The notes under the pieces are model-generated. The model did not search any database. It saw only the letters and a list, made by a program, of their open reading frames with translations, and was not told the DNA's origin. This document shows, one piece after another, positions 4,789 to 7,774 of a DNA stretch of 7,774 bases (positions are counted from its first letter, which is position 1; each line of letters opens with the position of its first letter). The stretch comes from Nitrososphaerota archaeon (GTDB lineage: Archaea > Thermoproteota > Nitrososphaeria > Nitrososphaerales > JAHFOH01): positions 1 through 7,774 of the forward strand of contig JAHFOH010000055.1 of the NCBI GenBank assembly GCA_023266955.1. The letters run 5' to 3'. Position numbers and translations under genes: made by a program.

Positions 4789-5937
4789 TTGCCTGAGCTG
4801 TGGCTGCCGTACGGGGAGGTTGAAGTCTCGCTTGATGTCAGAGCTGAAAATCTTGCCGAAGTTATCACGTCTCAGCCCCCCAAACTCGACGATGCTTCTC
4901 TGAAGGAGAAACTCAGGCAGGCACCTCTGAAGCCAGGCACATCATTGGTGTTGGCAGATTGTCAACAGGCGACCCTCCAGTTCCTAGGGATTGCTATTTC
5001 CATGCTCCCTGAGTTAGGAATCGCTCCTGAATTTCTCTTGGTTCAATGTCCGGAACAACACTTGTACAAGGTCAAGAAAGTATGCGAAAACAGTGGAGTC
5101 AAGGTTACCCAAATCGGACGACCTGACCAAAGAATTGGAGAGGTCGATAATGTTGAAGTCATGGCTCCCACTGCTCTATCAAACAGCCAGACACTCATCA
5201 TTACTGAAACTCGACTGAACCCTCTTTTCGGTTTCAGCGGAGGACCAGCGAGTTTGCTTCGATTAATGAATGACGAAGTTATGAGCGAAGCATTCAGTCG
5301 GAGGAGTGATGATAATCCTCACCCAGGAAAGAATACGCCCTCCAGCGATTTTTCCGACACAGTAAGCCATGCCTTTGAAACGGTCCCTTCAATCGAAATA
5401 GTCTCCATCGCTGGGCAAACCGCGGACATCTTTAGCGGAGGACTTATTGAAACGCACCGGCAAGCTGTAAAGGGCGCTGCCGAGTTCGTAACTCACGAAG
5501 TGACTCAGCCGGCTAAGATTGTCGTGCTCTCGCCTGGTCGCGGCTTTGATTCCACACTAAGTTCCTCGTTGAGCTCAACTTGGAATGTCCTCGGCGCTCT
5601 CCGTGAAAAAGGTTGGCTCATAATCGCGGCCGAGTGTTCTGAGGGTCTTGGATCCGAGGCGGCCGAGCTCTTCTTGACCGGTAGGATCAGAATTGAGACG
5701 AAGAAGTACGTACGAGGATTAGAAGACCTCGTTTTCCTTCGGAACATAACCGCGGGTCACAGTATAGTAATAGTTTCTGCTTTACCTCATTACTTCCTTG
5801 CCACAAAGCTGGGTCTGCAGGTGGCTCGAAGATTGGAGGAGGCCTTCGGGACGGCGCTTGACTCCTTAGGTTCAAGAACTAAAGCTCATGTGATAACTAG
5901 CTCCTCCGACGCTTTGCTTAAGTCCAAGGAGTCCTAA
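4789..5937 (+). CDS. LarA-like (DUF2088) protein lacking racemase active-site residues
   Basis: This 382-residue protein has the architecture of LarA, the nickel-pincer lactate racemase, but I do not expect it to be one. Family landmarks are LPYGEVEVSLDV near the N-terminus (6-17), GFSGGPASLL (148-157), VSIAGQTADIFSGG (205-218), VVLSPGRGFD (245-254), GWLIIAAECSEGLGSE (275-290) and a final VSALPHYFLATKLGL (329-343). Compared from memory with Lactobacillus plantarum LarA, the cofactor-binding lysine K184 is A154, H174 is N144, nickel ligand H200 falls at S170, R75 is Q60, and Q295/K298 are S259/S262. The GFHR motif with H108 is also missing. The frame is open throughout and slightly shorter than LarA (about 420-430). 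No larB, larC or larE is in view. The start is TTG at 4789, supported by GGGAGGT. The actual function is unknown. Confidence 0.8.
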   Translation: MPELWLPYGEVEVSLDVRAENLAEVITSQPPKLDDASLKEKLRQAPLKPGTSLVLADCQQATLQFLGIAISMLPELGIAPEFLLVQCPEQHLYKVKKVCENSGVKVTQIGRPDQRIGEVDNVEVMAPTALSNSQTLIITETRLNPLFGFSGGPASLLRLMNDEVMSEAFSRRSDDNPHPGKNTPSSDFSDTVSHAFETVPSIEIVSIAGQTADIFSGGLIETHRQAVKGAAEFVTHEVTQPAKIVVLSPGRGFDSTLSSSLSSTWNVLGALREKGWLIIAAECSEGLGSEAAELFLTGRIRIETKKYVRGLEDLVFLRNITAGHSIVIVSALPHYFLATKLGLQVARRLEEAFGTALDSLGSRTKAHVITSSSDALLKSKES

Positions 5938-5948
5938 GAATTTCTTAG
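5934..5948. repeat. Palindrome spanning two convergent stop codons
   Basis: CTAAGAA (5934-5940) and TTCTTAG (5942-5948) are perfect inverted copies around a single T. They contain both stop codons: TAA at 5935-5937 for the LarA-like gene, and TAA on the minus strand (5947-5945) for the protease gene. As RNA, either strand could form a 5-bp stem with a 5-nt loop. It may help separate the two transcripts, or may simply reflect two similar gene ends. Confidence 0.45.
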
Positions 5949-7054
5949 ACGAAGAAGAAGGGATTATTCAGTATCGTAAAGACGTAAAGGAACCCCGCCA
6001 GACTGAGCACTCCGAGGAAAGCGAATCTCCTCTTCCGTGACAAGGACGAGACATCGTCAAGAGGTCGCATCGCAGGGCTCCGAGCGGAAAGTACGAGCAC
6101 AATTAGAGCCATGAAGTAAAAACGTAGAACAAAGAGGATTGCTACGCTTCCGAGGGTGGCAATTCTATGCTTTTTCTTGTCAAAAAACGCCCTAGCAATG
6201 TGGCCGCCGTCAAGTTGCCAAGCGGGCATGAGATTTAGAAATGTAATAAGGAATCCAAGTGACGAGGCGTAGAGAAGAGGAGAAATTATGAGGCCTTTGC
6301 CGCTTGGAGGGTTAGTCAGGCCAAAACTGGTAAGGAGGAGGTTGGTAAAGAAGTCTATCGTATTGACTCCCTGAAGTCTCCCCTCTCGAAGCTCTCTAGC
6401 GATTAATTCAGTCGGTAGGAAGTAGGAAGTTAGTGCTCCACCAATGGCAACGATAAACGTGACTATCAATCCAGCAATGGGCCCGGATAATCCTAAGTCG
6501 AATAGGGAGTCTCGATTAATTGGGGGCTTCGCCGATACGATCACGGCTCCCATAGTAGGAATTAATGTTGGAATGCCTGGTATGAAATATGGAAGTGACG
6601 ATTTCATGTTGTGAATCCGGGAGACCACTTTGTGACCCAATTCATGTATGCCAATTATTCCCATTACGGCGGCGGTGTAAAGAGCTGTCATGAGCAGTCT
6701 GTTCTGTCCCTGTAAACTAGCCGTTCGGCCAAACCAGCCGTCAATAGCCACTATCGTCACCGTAGCGATTAGCAGAATGATCGGAGTCCTGCTTCTGTAT
6801 TCGATGCGGAGTACGTCCTTCCCTACTGCCAAGATCGTATCTTCGTTGACTCGTCGAAGAAGTGCAACAAGACCCCTTGACTTAATTTCCGATATCAGCT
6901 CCTTGAACTTCTCCTTCACACCTTCCACGGAGCCGACTTTGAATTCCACTGTCCCATCTTCTCTCAGATAGTGTTCCGTGTAGGTGAATCTGGGCTGTAC
7001 TGCGGCGATAATGTAATCATAATCTGCAAGTGAACTGTATGAGTCCTGTGACAT
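5945..7054 (-). CDS. Membrane zinc metalloprotease, M50 (site-2 protease) family
   Basis: This is a 369-residue intramembrane protease; the family cuts membrane-anchored substrates within the bilayer. The first 90 residues are a soluble domain. Hydrophobic spans follow near 90-106, 118-136, 185-208, 257-275, 299-322 and 345-362. The zinc site is HELGH (137-141), and the third ligand is D282 in NLMPAWQLDGGH (274-285), the usual NxxPxxxLDGG pattern. FIPGIPTLIPTMGAVI (157-172) is the conserved segment after the first catalytic helix, typical of archaeal members. No CBS or PDZ domain is visible. All catalytic residues are present. The start is ATG at 7054. The gene ends 7 nt from the convergent LarA-like gene and is divergent from the acetyltransferase. 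Its substrate cannot be deduced here; in bacteria such enzymes often release membrane-held regulators. Confidence 0.93.
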   Translation of the reverse strand: MSQDSYSSLADYDYIIAAVQPRFTYTEHYLREDGTVEFKVGSVEGVKEKFKELISEIKSRGLVALLRRVNEDTILAVGKDVLRIEYRSRTPIILLIATVTIVAIDGWFGRTASLQGQNRLLMTALYTAAVMGIIGIHELGHKVVSRIHNMKSSLPYFIPGIPTLIPTMGAVIVSAKPPINRDSLFDLGLSGPIAGLIVTFIVAIGGALTSYFLPTELIARELREGRLQGVNTIDFFTNLLLTSFGLTNPPSGKGLIISPLLYASSLGFLITFLNLMPAWQLDGGHIARAFFDKKKHRIATLGSVAILFVLRFYFMALIVLVLSARSPAMRPLDDVSSLSRKRRFAFLGVLSLAGFLYVFTILNNPFFFV

Positions 7055-7088
7055 CTGTTGCGCTTGATTAAATCAAAATTCCGCTAAT

Positions 7089-7099
7089 CCTTAAAAGCT
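7089..7099. promoter_or_regulatory. TATA element between divergent protease and acetyltransferase genes
   Basis: CCTTAAAAGCT on the plus strand is AGCTTTTAAGG on the minus strand, so it is TATA-like in both directions. Leftwards it predicts a start near 7068, about 14 nt before the protease ATG. Rightwards it predicts a start near 7120, about 8 nt before the acetyltransferase TTG. The divergent gap is only 73 nt, so one bidirectional element is plausible. Confidence 0.45.
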
Positions 7100-7127
7100 T
7101 ACGGAGACTTAAACCAAGGTATAGCAC

Positions 7128-7628
7128 TTGGAGAATACGTACATCAAGCGTCTCGGAGAATACACCATACGGCAGTGCTCCCAGGAGGACCTACAAGCGG
7201 TAATTTCAATCAATTGGGCGACTCTCCCGGAGCATTACTCCGATTTCTTCTTCGAGGAGCTCCTCAAGTCTTCACCAGAAACGTTCCTAGTTGCTCAATA
7301 CGGCAATCAGCTTGTAGGTTACATCATGTGCCGTATTGAATACGGCTTTTCCGCGACCCATAGATTCGGTTTCGCGCGCAAGGGCCACATTGTTTCGGTT
7401 ACCCTCCTCGAACAGCATCGAAGGAAAGGACTGGCGACCTGCCTGGTGCAAGAAGCTATTGAGGGTATGAAAAGAAGAGGCTGCTCGGAAACGTATCTGG
7501 AAGTAAGGACTTCTAACTCGCCCGGCATAAAATTATATGAAAAACTCGAATTTAGAATTACGTCGCGGATGGAGGAGTATTACAGGGACGGCGAAGCGGC
7601 CTATTTGATGAGCAAGCCACTTGAGTAA
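7128..7628 (+). CDS. Protein N-terminal acetyltransferase, archaeal Ard1/RimI type (GNAT)
   Basis: This 166-residue cytoplasmic GNAT enzyme transfers acetyl from acetyl-CoA to the N-terminal amino group of proteins. It closely resembles the single broad-specificity archaeal Nat studied in Sulfolobus. LPEHYSDFFF (33-42) holds the glutamate E35 of the substrate pocket. GHIVSVTLLEQHRRKGLA (86-103) contains H88 on the beta strand and the acetyl-CoA pyrophosphate-binding R-x-x-G-x-A motif (98-103). YLEVRTSN (123-130) and LYEKLEF (136-142) form the C-terminal core. The end, YYRDGEAAYLMSKPL (151-165), is the archaeal Ard1 signature. Length is normal. The start is TTG at 7128, two codons after an in-frame TAG; AAGGT at 7116-7120 is a weak ribosome binding site. 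It lies 39 nt upstream of the DNA ligase gene. Confidence 0.93.
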   Translation: MENTYIKRLGEYTIRQCSQEDLQAVISINWATLPEHYSDFFFEELLKSSPETFLVAQYGNQLVGYIMCRIEYGFSATHRFGFARKGHIVSVTLLEQHRRKGLATCLVQEAIEGMKRRGCSETYLEVRTSNSPGIKLYEKLEFRITSRMEEYYRDGEAAYLMSKPLE

Positions 7629-7633
7629 AATCA

Positions 7634-7640
7634 CTTTTAC
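7634..7640 (+). promoter_or_regulatory. Possible TATA box of the DNA ligase gene
   Basis: CTTTTAC, centred near 7637, predicts a start at about 7663, some 5 nt before the TTG at 7668. It matches the short-leader spacing seen at other genes here but is a weak match by sequence. Confidence 0.3.
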
Positions 7641-7667
7641 CTTGAACTGGTACTTCAGTGAAACACC

Positions 7668-7774
7668 TTGCCGGGCGACGATTTCAACGCATTCGCGGCG
7701 ACTGCTGAGGCAATAAAGTCCACGTCTGGAAAGCTTGAGAAGGTCCGAATACTTGCGGACTATTTTGCCGGGCT
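7668..7774 (+). CDS. lig: ATP-dependent DNA ligase, N-terminal fragment (runs off right edge)
   Basis: Only the first 35 codons are in the window. They read as an acidic start (LPGDDFNAFAATAEAIKSTS) followed by GKLEKVRILADYFAGL. This is the pattern of the first helices of the N-terminal DNA-binding domain of archaeal ATP-dependent ligases, which usually start with an AxxxExIxxTSxRLEKxxILADFL-like sequence. The full enzyme would seal nicks in replication and repair and be about 590-600 residues. The catalytic lysine motif lies beyond the edge. The start is TTG at 7668, because an in-frame TGA ends at 7661 and no ATG or GTG intervenes. With so little sequence, the family call rests on the N-terminal pattern and on its being unlike any other common archaeal gene start. 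Confidence 0.75.
   Translation, partial: MPGDDFNAFAATAEAIKSTSGKLEKVRILADYFAG

Noticed and set aside
6690..6971. A 93-codon plus-strand reading frame opposite the protease N-terminal region.
   Set aside because: The minus-strand frame is a complete M50 protease with an intact zinc site. The plus-strand frame is a serine/threonine-rich shadow.
1..7774. CRISPR arrays, insertion sequences, integrase or att sites, defence genes and tRNA or rRNA genes.
   Set aside because: I saw no repeat-spacer pattern, transposase motif, tRNA T-arm or rRNA sequence anywhere in the window. The content is mostly core genes with no mobile-element signs.

Overview
This window is archaeal chromosomal DNA. The evidence is a two-repeat TATA-binding protein, a Sec11-like signal peptidase, an Ard1-type N-terminal acetyltransferase, the start of an ATP-dependent DNA ligase, and TATA boxes about 25 nt upstream of very short leaders. 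Base composition is moderate. The TBP, phosphoribosyltransferase and acetyltransferase look most like those of Thermoproteota of the Nitrososphaeria/Bathyarchaeia/Caldarchaeia type. That placement is a judgement from remembered family features, not a computed tree. Six of the ten genes appear to start with TTG.

Layout. Positions 1-2332 (minus strand) hold an ABC-2 type export operon transcribed leftwards: ATPase, permease A, permease B, with overlapping reading frames; permease B runs off the left edge. Positions 2333-2755 contain no convincing gene, but they hold promoters for both flanking genes and two hairpin-forming segments. Positions 2756-4060 (plus strand) hold signal peptidase I and then TBP, which has a strong TATA box of its own. 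Positions 4069-4698 (minus) hold an orotate phosphoribosyltransferase-family protein, tail to tail with TBP. Positions 4789-5937 (plus) hold a LarA-like (DUF2088) protein, divergent from that gene. Positions 5945-7054 (minus) hold an M50 site-2-type metalloprotease, again tail to tail with only 7 nt between stop codons. Positions 7128-7628 (plus) hold the acetyltransferase, and positions 7668-7774 (plus) hold the first 35 codons of the DNA ligase.

The genes do not form one pathway. Most are core archaeal functions: basal transcription, protein secretion, protein N-acetylation, replication and membrane proteolysis. The exporter operon is the only clear multi-gene functional unit. Two divergently transcribed neighbours are the most interesting part. 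The PyrE-like protein keeps the PRPP-binding acidic motif but has replaced the lysine/histidine catalytic-loop signature. The LarA-like protein keeps the fold motifs of nickel-dependent lactate racemase but appears to have lost every residue that binds the nickel-pincer cofactor or does catalysis. Both look intact as reading frames, so they may have changed function rather than decayed.
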